57,213 nucleotides of DNA, from contig JAGWFS010000014.1 in NCBI GenBank assembly GCA_028867785.1, positions 1 to 57,213 of the forward strand, given 5' to 3'. A program made the translations under genes and the position numbers. Source of the stretch: Nitrososphaerota archaeon (lineage in GTDB: Archaea; Thermoproteota; Nitrososphaeria; Nitrososphaerales; Nitrosopumilaceae). Shown here piece after piece: positions 24,594-33,031 of this stretch; positions within the stretch are counted from its first letter, which is position 1; every line of letters starts with the position of its first letter. A model generated the notes under the pieces. The model was not told where the DNA came from. It made no database searches and saw only the letters and a program-made list of their open reading frames with translations.

Positions 24594-25031
24594 TCAGGTA
24601 GATTTTGCTATCTCTCTGAGTTTTATCTTAAAGTTCAGGGTTTTTCCTGCTAGCGGATGGTTCAGGTCTACCGTGATTGTTCCCTCGTCTACCGCAGTAA
24701 TCATTGCAGGCACTTTCTCGCCTGTTGGAAGACCTGCCTCAAAGAGCAAGCCTGCCACAATCTGAGAATCCTGTGGAAATACTTCTCTTGGAACCTTTTG
24801 CACCAAGGTTGGGTCGTGCTGTCCATATGCATCGGCAGGGGATATCTTGAATTCTTTTTCATCTCCCTCGCTCATTCCAAGAACGGCGTCATCAAATCCC
24901 TTTATCACGTGCCCCGATCCGACTTGAAACTCTAGGGGCTTTTCGTGATTTTCTGAACTGTCAAAAACTGATCCGTCATCAAGCTTTCCAACATACTCTA
25001 CTTTTATTTTATCTCCATTTTTTACTGCCAA
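24594..25031 (-). CDS. FKBP-type prolyl isomerase (SlyD-like)
   Basis: 145-residue FKBP: KVEYVGKLDDGSVFDSS, QVGSGHVIKGFDDAVLGM and a C-terminal LNHPLAGKTLNFKIKL. The insert-in-flap chaperone domain lies between (VPREVFPQDSQIV). Cytosolic protein-folding catalyst and chaperone, without the His-rich tail of bacterial SlyD. Confidence 0.92.
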   Translation of the reverse strand: MAVKNGDKIKVEYVGKLDDGSVFDSSENHEKPLEFQVGSGHVIKGFDDAVLGMSEGDEKEFKISPADAYGQHDPTLVQKVPREVFPQDSQIVAGLLFEAGLPTGEKVPAMITAVDEGTITVDLNHPLAGKTLNFKIKLREIAKST

Positions 25032-25127
25032 GTCAAAACAACTCTATTTTATCTGCAAAAGAAATTTTCATGTATTTCAGAGAAGAAGATGGTAAAAAAA
25101 TCATTTGGTTATTCCACGTCATTGTAA

Positions 25128-25691
25128 TTATGTCTGGCCTTCTTTCATGGGAAACTGTCTTGCAAGATCTTCTGCAAGCTTCTCGTAAGATTCCCTTGTC
25201 TTACCAAGCTCCTTGAGCTTTTCTGCCTCCACGTTTGAAAGCTCTTGATTTACCCTTTCGACGTCGTTTCGCAGTGCCATCTCTGCCATCTCAAACAACC
25301 TGTTGTTCTCCTTCCAAATGTGTTGGACAAGATGGTTGATGTACTCTTGCATGTCTGTGACAAGCTGCTTGGAATCTCCTGTCTTCACATATGTCTTGGA
25401 AGACTCTTCCATTCTTGCAGCCAGTTTTCTTGTCAGTGCATGTTCCATCAACATTATTGCTATCGGGCCGCTCTCCTTTGACATTCCTTTCTTTTCAAGC
25501 TCTGGAAAGAGTGAACCTTCTTCCTTTCCGTGATGACATAGGTCGGTAAAGTTTTTTGTAAAGTCGATGACTTGGGATATTACGGGCTCTGGAATCGTCT
25601 TGCCGCTCTGCAGGAGGGGAATTGTTGCCCACATTGCCTTGAGGACTTTCTCAATCAGGGCGTGATCTTGTCTTAGTGATTCTGTAGACAT
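25128..25691 (-). CDS. Hemerythrin-domain protein
   Basis: 187 residues forming a four-helix bundle with the iron-ligand pattern: DHALIEKV, CHHGKEEGSLFPELEK, MEHALTRK and HLVQHIWKENNRLFEMAE. Likely binds a di-iron centre and oxygen or nitric oxide, as in other DUF/hemerythrin HHE proteins. The last 35 residues are a charged helical tail. Confidence 0.88.
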   Translation of the reverse strand: MSTESLRQDHALIEKVLKAMWATIPLLQSGKTIPEPVISQVIDFTKNFTDLCHHGKEEGSLFPELEKKGMSKESGPIAIMLMEHALTRKLAARMEESSKTYVKTGDSKQLVTDMQEYINHLVQHIWKENNRLFEMAEMALRNDVERVNQELSNVEAEKLKELGKTRESYEKLAEDLARQFPMKEGQT

Positions 25692-25814
25692 GGTAATTTT
25701 TGAGAAATTTTATTCCAATTTAAGCGTAATTTTCGCTAAACCTGGCGGCTTGATAGCCTACGGTACGTTTGTTTGTACAGCACGAACGGCATTATATCAA
25801 CGATCAGGCGGTAA

Positions 25815-26015
25815 ATACGTGATGTATCAAACCATGCCATTCCAAAAGACAAATGGTATCCAGTCTACGGAATATTTTGCAAATCCGGCCCGCTCTATAC
25901 ATCTGCTCATACTGCTTCCCACTATGCCATACTGGCTGAACATGGTGATTGCATCAGATGCAAAAATTTACTGAAAAAGAATCTACTAGATGTAAAAGAT
26001 ATGGATGCGATATGA
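25815..26015 (+). pseudogene. Cys-bearing small protein lacking a start codon
   Basis: An open frame with strong coding character (KDKWYPVYGIFCKSGPLY, HYAILAEHGDCIRCKNLLKK) runs to TGA at 26013, but has no ATG, GTG or TTG after the TAA at 25812. A TATA box (TTATATC, 25792) predicts transcription from the GTG/ATG at 25819-25824, which is in another frame. One base lost in ATG(G)TATC would explain this: the gene would then start MVSNHAIPKDKW. Could be a frameshifted gene or a sequence error. Confidence 0.4.
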
Positions 26016-26307
26016 AATAATGACCTGTGACGATCTTGCAATAAAGAAAAACCTTGTTTTTTTGGCAATTGGAAAAACTCTAATCGATATAGATTCCAGG
26101 CGATACTCTGAAGTTGCAAAACTTCTCCACGAAAAATATGGCACGGATCTCTCTGATTGCTATGAACATCCTGTACACCTACGGGAAGTGTTGAAAGAAC
26201 TCTACGGAAGCTCGTACAAGTTTTTGGTAGACTCGATTAGAGAAAAACTGTCTGATTTTCCTGATCACTTGGAGATTGCAAAATTTCTTGATGCACTGTA
26301 TGCATGA
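26005..26307 (+). CDS. NitrOD5-like small protein
   Basis: 100 residues (ATG 26005, or MTCDDLAIKK at 26020). Single helical domain: LAIGKTLIDIDSRRYSEVAK, LHEKYGTDLSDCYEHP, LREVLKELYGSSYKFLVDSI. Similar in outline to the C-terminal domain of the 20116 protein and to the thaumarchaeal NitrOD5 output domain. Stand-alone form; role unknown. Confidence 0.6.
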   Translation: MRYEIMTCDDLAIKKNLVFLAIGKTLIDIDSRRYSEVAKLLHEKYGTDLSDCYEHPVHLREVLKELYGSSYKFLVDSIREKLSDFPDHLEIAKFLDALYA

Positions 26308-26414
26308 AATATTTCCAGTCAAAAGATATTTTCATGTTTTAGCGATGAAATGTTGTCTTACTGCATCCGATCATTGAAAAGGTTTTAAATTGGCAGATCG
26401 GGAATCTAGCAGAT

Positions 26415-27431
26415 ATGGGAGATCTTAGAAAAGACTATGTCGTTGACAGGTTTGTAATTGTCTCCCCAGATGATAAAACCTCTCTTGATTCCAAGAAATG
26501 TCCCTACTGTCCCGGAAACGAATCCATGACAAATCCGTCTGCATTGTCGCTTGTTGCAAAAGATGGAATGTTGCAAAGACTTCAAGATACTGAAGATTAC
26601 TATGTGGAAGGCTGGTCTGTCAGAGTTTTTGAAAGCAAAAACCCGGTGGTTGCAACCACCTCGGAAAATTCCTATAGCGACAGGCCGCTTTACAGCGAAC
26701 CAGCCTATGGCTATCATTACGTCGTAGTTGCGTCTGAAAAACACAAAGAATCTCTTGCCAGCATATCTGTTGAACAATGGTCTAACGTTCTAGTTGTAAT
26801 TCAGGATAGGCTCAGATGGCTGTACACGCAAAGAGGAGTCACGTACGTCTCAGTCTATGTAAATCACGGAAAAGAAGCTGGCGGTCCTGTGATACATCCG
26901 CATCTCAACGTGGTCACATTCTCTACAATTCCACCTGTGATAGAGCAAGAGGCAGAAGCCGCGCACAAAATCCTAAACGAGAAGGGAATATGTCCAATGT
27001 GCCAGACTGTAAGCACTGAAACTGGCGGACCAAGGCAGATACTGCAGACTGAAGGATTCATTGCATTCTGTCCGTGGGCTCCGTCACATCCATACGAGTT
27101 CTGGATCTATCCAAAGAAACACATCACAAGCTTTTCAAAAATAACTCAAAAGGAAATAAACGACCTGTCACTAATACTGAGGGCAACGCTTGGAGGTCTT
27201 GCCAACACCACAAAGAATGGCTCATACAACATGGTCTTCCATCTTTCGCCTGAAAAGAAAAACAACAGACAGATTCACTGGCACATCGAAGTCTATCCAC
27301 AGTCTGGTTCTTGGTCTGGTCTTGAAAGAGGGTATGGAGTTTTCCTAAACAAAATAACTCCGGAAAAAGCAGCAGAAGAGCTTGGCTCATCATGCAGAAA
27401 AGAACTTGCAGGTCTAGTTGGAATCGTATAA
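26415..27431 (+). CDS. galT: Galactose-1-phosphate uridylyltransferase family
   Basis: 338 residues with two HIT-like halves. CPYCPGNESM near residue 30 and CPMCQTV near 200 bind zinc; VIHPHLNVVTF and the active site HWHIEVYPQSG match GalT. It transfers UMP between glucose and galactose phosphates, or another sugar phosphate. TATA-like TTTTAAAT lies 30 bases upstream. No galK or galE next to it. Confidence 0.88.
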   Translation: MGDLRKDYVVDRFVIVSPDDKTSLDSKKCPYCPGNESMTNPSALSLVAKDGMLQRLQDTEDYYVEGWSVRVFESKNPVVATTSENSYSDRPLYSEPAYGYHYVVVASEKHKESLASISVEQWSNVLVVIQDRLRWLYTQRGVTYVSVYVNHGKEAGGPVIHPHLNVVTFSTIPPVIEQEAEAAHKILNEKGICPMCQTVSTETGGPRQILQTEGFIAFCPWAPSHPYEFWIYPKKHITSFSKITQKEINDLSLILRATLGGLANTTKNGSYNMVFHLSPEKKNNRQIHWHIEVYPQSGSWSGLERGYGVFLNKITPEKAAEELGSSCRKELAGLVGIV

Positions 27432-27476
27432 AGAATGATCATTTGGTTTATTTATTGACTGTAATCAAGAATAACT

Positions 27477-27905
27477 GTGGCAGTTGAACAGTGGGTAGCT
27501 CTGGCGAGCTTGGGAATGTTTGTCATGTTCACAGTGCAATTGGTATCAATGTCAGATTTTTTAAAAAATCCGTCATATGACATCGACCCGTCATCTACCA
27601 TGAGGGAATTTCTCTCAATCAGTGGAGGACCTGCGTTGATACTTGCGGGCTCGTCGTTTTTGTTGGCAAGAAGATATGGTTCCAGACTCTGCGGCTCTCT
27701 TATCATCGGAGGGGGACTTGTGACTCTGATTGGAATGAATTATGTCAACACAATACTGCCGCACATACCACAACTGTATATGGTGACAGAACTTCAGCTC
27801 GTACCGACAATATTCATGGCAGTGTCAATACCCGTCATGATAGTAGGTGCGCTTCTCTTCCGCCTCAAGCCAAGGCCTAAAAGAGATTATGTCTTTGACC
27901 GATGA
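27477..27905 (+). CDS. Four-helix membrane protein
   Basis: 142 residues, GTG start. Four hydrophobic segments: VALASLGMFVMFTVQLVSM, GGPALILAGSSFLLA, SLIIGGGLVTLIGM and IFMAVSIPVMIVGALLF; charged C-terminus (RLKPRPKRDY). No family recognised. Convergent with and overlapping the next gene by 19 bases. Confidence 0.6.
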   Translation: MAVEQWVALASLGMFVMFTVQLVSMSDFLKNPSYDIDPSSTMREFLSISGGPALILAGSSFLLARRYGSRLCGSLIIGGGLVTLIGMNYVNTILPHIPQLYMVTELQLVPTIFMAVSIPVMIVGALLFRLKPRPKRDYVFDR

Positions 27906-28333
27906 TCAAATCTCATTGCGTTAGAATATTTCTTGAATCCTAGTTTTTCGTAAAACGGTATCAGGTCGTCTGAGCAATCAAGGATTGTTTTGTAGCACCC
28001 CTTTTTCTCTGCATGTTCTAATAGTGCTTGTACAACCTTCTGGCCAATTCCCTTTCCTTGGAACTCCTTTGCCACTACCACGTCCTCTATGTGACCTGCC
28101 TTTCCGCCCTTGTGGATGAACTTTTGCTCAATTATTATGCTTGCCGCACCCACTACTTTGGAGCCTATGGCTGCAACATAGACTGCCTCGTTTGGGTCTG
28201 AAGATATACTCTCAAATATGGCCCGGGCCTTTCCTGGGCTCAGATCGCTTGCTTTCCTAAGCGAGTCAAGCGAATGCAGGAATCCATTGGCAAGGTCTTT
28301 TTTCTGAAGTTTGCGTATCTTGATTTCAGTCAT
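27887..28333 (-). CDS. GNAT acetyltransferase (GNA1-like)
   Basis: 148 residues; GNAT fold with IEDVVVAKEFQGKGIGQKVV (acetyl-CoA loop) and the GNA1-like segments KFIHKGGKAGHIEDVVV and CYKTILDCSDDLIPFYEKLGF. These match glucosamine-6-phosphate N-acetyltransferases of eukaryotic type. Next to a sugar nucleotidyltransferase, consistent with UDP-GlcNAc synthesis. Confidence 0.82.
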   Translation of the reverse strand: MTEIKIRKLQKKDLANGFLHSLDSLRKASDLSPGKARAIFESISSDPNEAVYVAAIGSKVVGAASIIIEQKFIHKGGKAGHIEDVVVAKEFQGKGIGQKVVQALLEHAEKKGCYKTILDCSDDLIPFYEKLGFKKYSNAMRFDHRSKT

Positions 28334-28342
28334 GGCCTGGGC

Positions 28343-29044
28343 CTAGATCTGGCCGAGTTTTTCCAGATAGTGCTGGTATGCACGGCGATAGGATGCCTTA
28401 TCTCCTATGTCAAGAAAGCCTTTTTTGATTGGATATCCGCTTACCCTGTTTTTCTTGGACAAGGCACTGCGAATAACAATGTCCATTCCATACGGCTTGT
28501 TTTCTGGGATGAGATCCAAAACTTGCGGTTCCATGACGTAACATCCTATGTTGATGTTTCCCTTCACATCTGGCTTTTCTTTCCATTCCTTGACCCTGTT
28601 TGTCTTGTCGGTCTCTATGAATCCGTACGGGAGCTTGGTTTTGTATTCGTAGAGGCCCATTGTAACAAAGGCTTTTTTCTTTTTGTGATAGCCAATCATG
28701 TTTTTTAAGTTAAAATCAAAAATCGAGTCTCCGTATACGCAAACAAAAGTGTCATCAATAAACTCTCGAGCAGTCTTCAGCTGACCTGCTGTTGCAAGAG
28801 GTCTGTTTGCAATCGCATACTCTATCTTTACCCCAAATCTGCTTCCGTCCTCAAAATAGTCCTCGATTGTTTTTCTCAAGTAGCTTACACACAGTACGAA
28901 AGAATCGACCCCGTTGTTCTTTATCCATTCGATCAAATGTTCCAAAAGCGGCTTGTCTCCCAGAGGTAGCATCGCTTTTGGAAGGAACGTAGTGTAAGGT
29001 TGAAGTCTTGTACCAAGACCTCCTGCCAAAATTACTGCCTTCAT
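28343..29044 (-). CDS. Sugar-1-phosphate nucleotidyltransferase
   Basis: 233 residues. N-terminal LAGGLGTRLQPYT nucleotide-binding signature and CVYGDSIFDFN metal-binding Asp. Belongs to the glucose-1-phosphate/mannose-1-phosphate nucleotidyltransferase family, which builds activated sugars for glycans; the exact sugar cannot be read. It ends ten bases before the GNA1-like gene starts, same strand. Confidence 0.85.
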   Translation of the reverse strand: MKAVILAGGLGTRLQPYTTFLPKAMLPLGDKPLLEHLIEWIKNNGVDSFVLCVSYLRKTIEDYFEDGSRFGVKIEYAIANRPLATAGQLKTAREFIDDTFVCVYGDSIFDFNLKNMIGYHKKKKAFVTMGLYEYKTKLPYGFIETDKTNRVKEWKEKPDVKGNINIGCYVMEPQVLDLIPENKPYGMDIVIRSALSKKNRVSGYPIKKGFLDIGDKASYRRAYQHYLEKLGQI

Positions 29045-29091
29045 GAGATGTAGTCTAAGAATGTAGTATTTATTCTGGAGGATAAATTATT

Positions 29092-30393
29092 CTATCTAAT
29101 TTTAGCAAGCTTTATCAGGACATCTCTTGGGGTTTTGCCAAAAAGCAAGATCATGGGTTCCTTTCCCAAGTCTCCAGTATGGTATATCATGTCTGGAGAA
29201 TTCTTTATGTTCTCGATGGCAGTCTTGATTCCCCATGAAACCGTCTTGCCTTCTGCATTCTTGTTGCTGCGTGGTTCTAGTGTCCTGTCGTAGCGCAGTA
29301 TTTGAAATCTTTCTGCAGTTGCTTTCTTGATTGTCGTGTTGCCGTAGCGTATGTTTACAGCAGACCTTGTGGAGGGAAATCTTTTTGCTACCTCCAAGAC
29401 CGCACTTGCCACATGTCTAGAGCCGCCATACTTGAGCGTGCCTGCAACCATGACCGAGCTTCCTGCCTTGACAATACGGCCCTCGAGTCCAAGTATGTCA
29501 AAAATGGACTTTGGGTTGGGCTTGGCATAGACGAAATTTGTCTGTACCTCTGGTATGTATTTGTGGATTCCATTGATGGAAACAAATTGTCCTATGGCAC
29601 CTGCAAGCTCTTCCTCAACAGTATCTGTATTTTTCTGTCTTGCAATGGCAATGCCCTTTCCAATTGCTGATGCATTCTTGATGGATTCAAACGAGATGCT
29701 CTGGGCAAGTCTGACAGACTCTGGAACGCTTGTACCCTTGGCTATGCTGACACACAGAGCAGCGGAAAAGATGCACCCTCCACCATGGTTGTCCCTTGAA
29801 AGCCTTTTTTGTGAAAACGTGTAAAACTTTTTGCCTGCAAGCAGAAGATCTGTGACACCGTCGCCTCTCATGTGTCCTCCCTTTATCACCACGTTTTTTG
29901 CACCCATTGAATTTATTTTCAATGCGGCCTTTCTTGCATCGCTCTGAGATCTTACCTTCATTCCAGTGATTTTTTCTGACTCGGGAACATTTGGAGTGAT
30001 TACGTACACAAGAGGCAAGAGAAGTTTTTTAAAGTCTTCATAGGCGTCTGCCTGCAGCAAGACTCCGCCAGTGGTTGACTGGAAGACAGGATCAAGCACA
30101 ATTGGAATCCTGATATTTTTTAATTCGTCATAAATTGTCTTTATTGTTTTTTTGTCGTAGACCATTCCTATCTTGATTGCACTCACCTCAAAATCCAAAA
30201 GAACTGATCTTATCTGGCTCCTTACCGCGTCAGGCGATACTGGTTCTGACATGAAAAACTTGGAAGAGTTTTGACTTGTCAGTGCAGTGATTGCACTGAA
30301 TCCGTATGCTCCGAGAGCCGAGAATGTCTTTATATCTCCTTGAATGCCTGCGCCAGAAGACGGATCAGATCCTGCTATGGTCAGCACATTCAT
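29092..30393 (-). CDS. thiD: ThiD-ThiN fusion, HMP(-P) kinase / thiamine phosphate synthase
   Basis: 433 residues from ATG 30393. Residues 1-255 are ThiD (MNVLTIAGSDPSSGAG, GVSDLLLAG-type loops, DNHGGGCIFSAA), which phosphorylates hydroxymethylpyrimidine. The rest is ThiN, the archaeal thiamine phosphate synthase domain (YAKPNPKSIFDILGLEGRI, GSSVMVAGTLKYGGSRHVAS, DLGKEPMILLFGKTP). Divergent from thiC, with a palindrome in the shared promoter. Confidence 0.9.
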   Translation of the reverse strand: MNVLTIAGSDPSSGAGIQGDIKTFSALGAYGFSAITALTSQNSSKFFMSEPVSPDAVRSQIRSVLLDFEVSAIKIGMVYDKKTIKTIYDELKNIRIPIVLDPVFQSTTGGVLLQADAYEDFKKLLLPLVYVITPNVPESEKITGMKVRSQSDARKAALKINSMGAKNVVIKGGHMRGDGVTDLLLAGKKFYTFSQKRLSRDNHGGGCIFSAALCVSIAKGTSVPESVRLAQSISFESIKNASAIGKGIAIARQKNTDTVEEELAGAIGQFVSINGIHKYIPEVQTNFVYAKPNPKSIFDILGLEGRIVKAGSSVMVAGTLKYGGSRHVASAVLEVAKRFPSTRSAVNIRYGNTTIKKATAERFQILRYDRTLEPRSNKNAEGKTVSWGIKTAIENIKNSPDMIYHTGDLGKEPMILLFGKTPRDVLIKLAKIR

Positions 30394-30395
30394 GA

Positions 30396-30438
30396 TTGGT
30401 ACCAAGGGAAACTCACGTTTAAATTCAATCGATTGGTA
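30396..30438. promoter_or_regulatory. Shared thiDN/thiC promoter motifs
   Basis: Palindrome TTGGTACCAA (30396-30405) just before the thiDN start, and the octamer GATTGGTA at 30394 and again at 30431. Between the divergent genes also lies a TTTAAA, a possible TATA for thiDN. Candidate operator for thiamine control. Confidence 0.35.
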
Positions 30439-30461
30439 AAAAGAGTAAATTGGGAACACAA

Positions 30462-31790
30462 ATGAGCGCAGCCCGCAGGGGTGTTGCCACGGAAGAGATG
30501 AAGACTGTGGCAAAAGACGAGGACGTGTCTTTGGACTGGCTCATTCCAAAAGTGGCAAATGGCTCGATTATAATTCCACATAACAACGCAAGACCGCAGA
30601 AGATTCACGTGGTTGGAATTGGAAGGGGGATGAAAACCAAAGTCAATGTCAACATTGGAAACTCGACCCTGAATCAGAATCTTGATGATGAGGTGAAAAA
30701 AGCCAAGGTTGCTGTAAAATATCACTCTGACACCATAATGGACCTAAGCGATGGAGGGGACGTGGGACTCTTTCGAAGAACGCTGCTTGAGGCAGCCCCA
30801 ATAACATTTGGCACGGTACCGGTATACGAGGCTTACAATTACGGTGTTGAAAAACACAAGAACCCTCTTGACATAACAGAAGACGACTATCTCAACGCGT
30901 TTGAGCGCAACATAAAAGACGGTGTGGACTATACCACAATACATTCTGGGATTACAAAAGACATTGCAAAACGAATCTTGGCAGTAAAAAGACATGGAGG
31001 CATAGTGAGCAAGGGAGGAACAATTACTGCAGCATGGATGCTAAAATATGACAAGGAAAATCCGTACTATGAACACTTTGACTATCTGATAGAACTTGCA
31101 AGGCAGTATGACGTTACTTTTAGCTTGGGTGACGCACTAAGGCCGGGCTCCATACTTGATTCTCATGATGAGCTGCAGGTGCAGGAGATGATAAACATCT
31201 CGCGCCTGACAAAGAGGGCACATGAGAAAGATGTGCAGGTAATGGTGGAAGGTCCAGGACACGTGCCGCTAAACGAGGTTGCCGCAAATGTCAGGCTGGC
31301 AAAGTCTTTGATTGGCGAGGTTCCGTATTACGTGCTCGGGCCTCTTGTAACCGACGTGGCGTCAGGCCATGATCACATTGCAAGCGCAATCGGTGCAGCG
31401 GTGTCTGCAAGCGAGGGAGTGGACCTGCTCTGCTATCTTACACCGGCAGAACATCTTGCCCTACCAAATGCTGAAGAGGTAAAGGCAGGGCTGATTGCAT
31501 ACAGGATTGCCGCACACGCTGCAGACTTGGTCAAGCTGCGTGACAAGGCAATAAAATGGGACATGGAAATGACAGAAGCCAGAAGGACACTCAACTGGGA
31601 AAAACAGATTGCACTCTCAATTGATCCTGAGGAAGCTGCAAGAATACATGCAAGAACAGGCCAACTCAAGGGAAACACGGTACCGTGTACAATGTGTGGG
31701 GGTGCATGTGTCTACATCATGCTGCCGCAGCAGCGTTATGCCTCGCCTGAGGAAGCAAAGAAAGAAGAAAAACTACCGCAGGCTAGCTAG
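30462..31790 (+). CDS. thiC: Phosphomethylpyrimidine synthase ThiC
   Basis: 442 residues (ATG 30462; an upstream TTG is possible). Radical-SAM enzyme that converts AIR to HMP phosphate. Conserved VEGPGHVPLNEV, GPLVTDVASGHDHI and, at the C-terminus, CTMCGGACVYIM carrying the cluster cysteines. It supplies the substrate of ThiD in the divergent gene. Its end overlaps the NUDIX gene by 18 bases. Confidence 0.95.
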   Translation: MSAARRGVATEEMKTVAKDEDVSLDWLIPKVANGSIIIPHNNARPQKIHVVGIGRGMKTKVNVNIGNSTLNQNLDDEVKKAKVAVKYHSDTIMDLSDGGDVGLFRRTLLEAAPITFGTVPVYEAYNYGVEKHKNPLDITEDDYLNAFERNIKDGVDYTTIHSGITKDIAKRILAVKRHGGIVSKGGTITAAWMLKYDKENPYYEHFDYLIELARQYDVTFSLGDALRPGSILDSHDELQVQEMINISRLTKRAHEKDVQVMVEGPGHVPLNEVAANVRLAKSLIGEVPYYVLGPLVTDVASGHDHIASAIGAAVSASEGVDLLCYLTPAEHLALPNAEEVKAGLIAYRIAAHAADLVKLRDKAIKWDMEMTEARRTLNWEKQIALSIDPEEAARIHARTGQLKGNTVPCTMCGGACVYIMLPQQRYASPEEAKKEEKLPQAS

Positions 31791-32177
31791 AACCTTGTCA
31801 AGACTTGGAACGGTCTGATATTGTGAAAGATCTGACACGCTTATCCATGCATATTCATTGTTCTCCCAGTTAAGGGTGATTGCAGTATTCTTTACAGCAA
31901 ACAAAAACGGATGAATCAACCACTCGTGGTTTGCATACTGGGATTCGACATGCATCTGCTGTCCTGACCTGAGTAGGCTCAGCTTGTCTTCTGTTATGCC
32001 AGCTTCTTCGAATATTTCCCGCTTTGCCCTGTAAAGCGGCTCTTCGCTTCCCTCTATGATTCCTGATATTCCGGCCCACAGGCCCCTCATTGATCTTACC
32101 TTGTCGCTTCGTTTCAGGATGAGATATTTGTCGTTGTGAGTTAAAAAGGCGGTAACAATGCTAGTAGAGTTCAACAC
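31773..32177 (-). CDS. NUDIX hydrolase
   Basis: 134 residues. NUDIX box GIIEGSEEPLYRAKREIFEE with AGI following. GTG start overlaps the tyrA stop, so it is translated with the aromatic operon. Substrate unknown; may clean a nucleotide or activated intermediate. Confidence 0.85.
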   Translation of the reverse strand: MLNSTSIVTAFLTHNDKYLILKRSDKVRSMRGLWAGISGIIEGSEEPLYRAKREIFEEAGITEDKLSLLRSGQQMHVESQYANHEWLIHPFLFAVKNTAITLNWENNEYAWISVSDLSQYQTVPSLDKVLASLR

Positions 32178-33031
32178 TATTTTTCAACAGCATTTACCAT
32201 GGAGACTAGTTTCTTGTATGCGTCTTCCATGTCGACATTCTTTGCAAGTCTTTCTTTTGCGCTTCCAACATACTTGAGAATCTCCTCCGTCCGGTTTTCC
32301 TGAACAAGAATGAGCATCCTGCCAATGTCCTTCCAGAATTCCTCTGCATATCTTCTGATCTCGGGATTTGCAATTATTGTCTCGATAAGTTCTGGGGACT
32401 CGGTCATTATTCCTGCAGTGAGAAGCTTTTGCGCCTTGAACGTGGTACCTGCCATCTTTTCAACCAGAGTAAAGTTTTCTTCCTTTGCAAGTATGTTTGC
32501 AAGTGCTAGGTTAACCAGATGCGTCATGCCAAGAATTATTGCAATCTTTTTGTCATGCTCTGCAGCATCTATCTGGACAAAGCTTGCCTCAGGGAAGAGG
32601 GATTTTGCAACGGTGAGCTCCTTTCTTGCATCGCGAATAGGTATTGAGATCACGTTCTGGCCCTTTAGCTTCTTTGTTCCGGGGCCAAACATGGGATGGA
32701 TACAAACCGGGTTTACCTTGTCTGGAATCTTTGATAATGCAGCCGCAGTTTTTAGCTTGAGGGATGAAATATCGATGAGATAGGAATCTCTTTTCATTTC
32801 TTTTGCAATCAGCCTTATTGTTTCAGGAGTGCGCTTGACTGGAATGCAAAGTATGACGTAATCGACGGAAAGTATTGCTCCTACGAGGGACTGCGCCTTT
32901 GTGATGGACTTGTTCAGGATTTCTTTTTCTGCGTCGTATCCTACGACTTCAAAGTCTTTTTCAAGAAAATACTTTGTGAACCACTTGCCCATCTGGCCCT
33001 CTGAGCCGATTATTGCTATTTTTTTCTTCAT
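32177..33031 (-). CDS. tyrA: Prephenate dehydrogenase TyrA
   Basis: 284 residues. Rossmann GSEGQMGKWF at the N-terminus, then PVKRTPETI, HPMFGPGTKKLKGQ and a C-terminal helical dimer domain. Converts prephenate to hydroxyphenylpyruvate with NAD(P). Starts in an ATGA overlap with the upstream chorismate mutase/aminotransferase. Confidence 0.9.
   Translation of the reverse strand: MKKKIAIIGSEGQMGKWFTKYFLEKDFEVVGYDAEKEILNKSITKAQSLVGAILSVDYVILCIPVKRTPETIRLIAKEMKRDSYLIDISSLKLKTAAALSKIPDKVNPVCIHPMFGPGTKKLKGQNVISIPIRDARKELTVAKSLFPEASFVQIDAAEHDKKIAIILGMTHLVNLALANILAKEENFTLVEKMAGTTFKAQKLLTAGIMTESPELIETIIANPEIRRYAEEFWKDIGRMLILVQENRTEEILKYVGSAKERLAKNVDMEDAYKKLVSMVNAVEK

Noticed and set aside
25690-25974. 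Plus-strand open frame of 94 codons
   Set aside because: Overlaps the hemerythrin promoter and most of it lies before a TATA box; the sequence has poor protein character, while another frame downstream looks coding.
30394-30461. TPP riboswitch before thiC or thiDN
   Set aside because: Gap too short for the fold and no conserved TPP-aptamer core visible.
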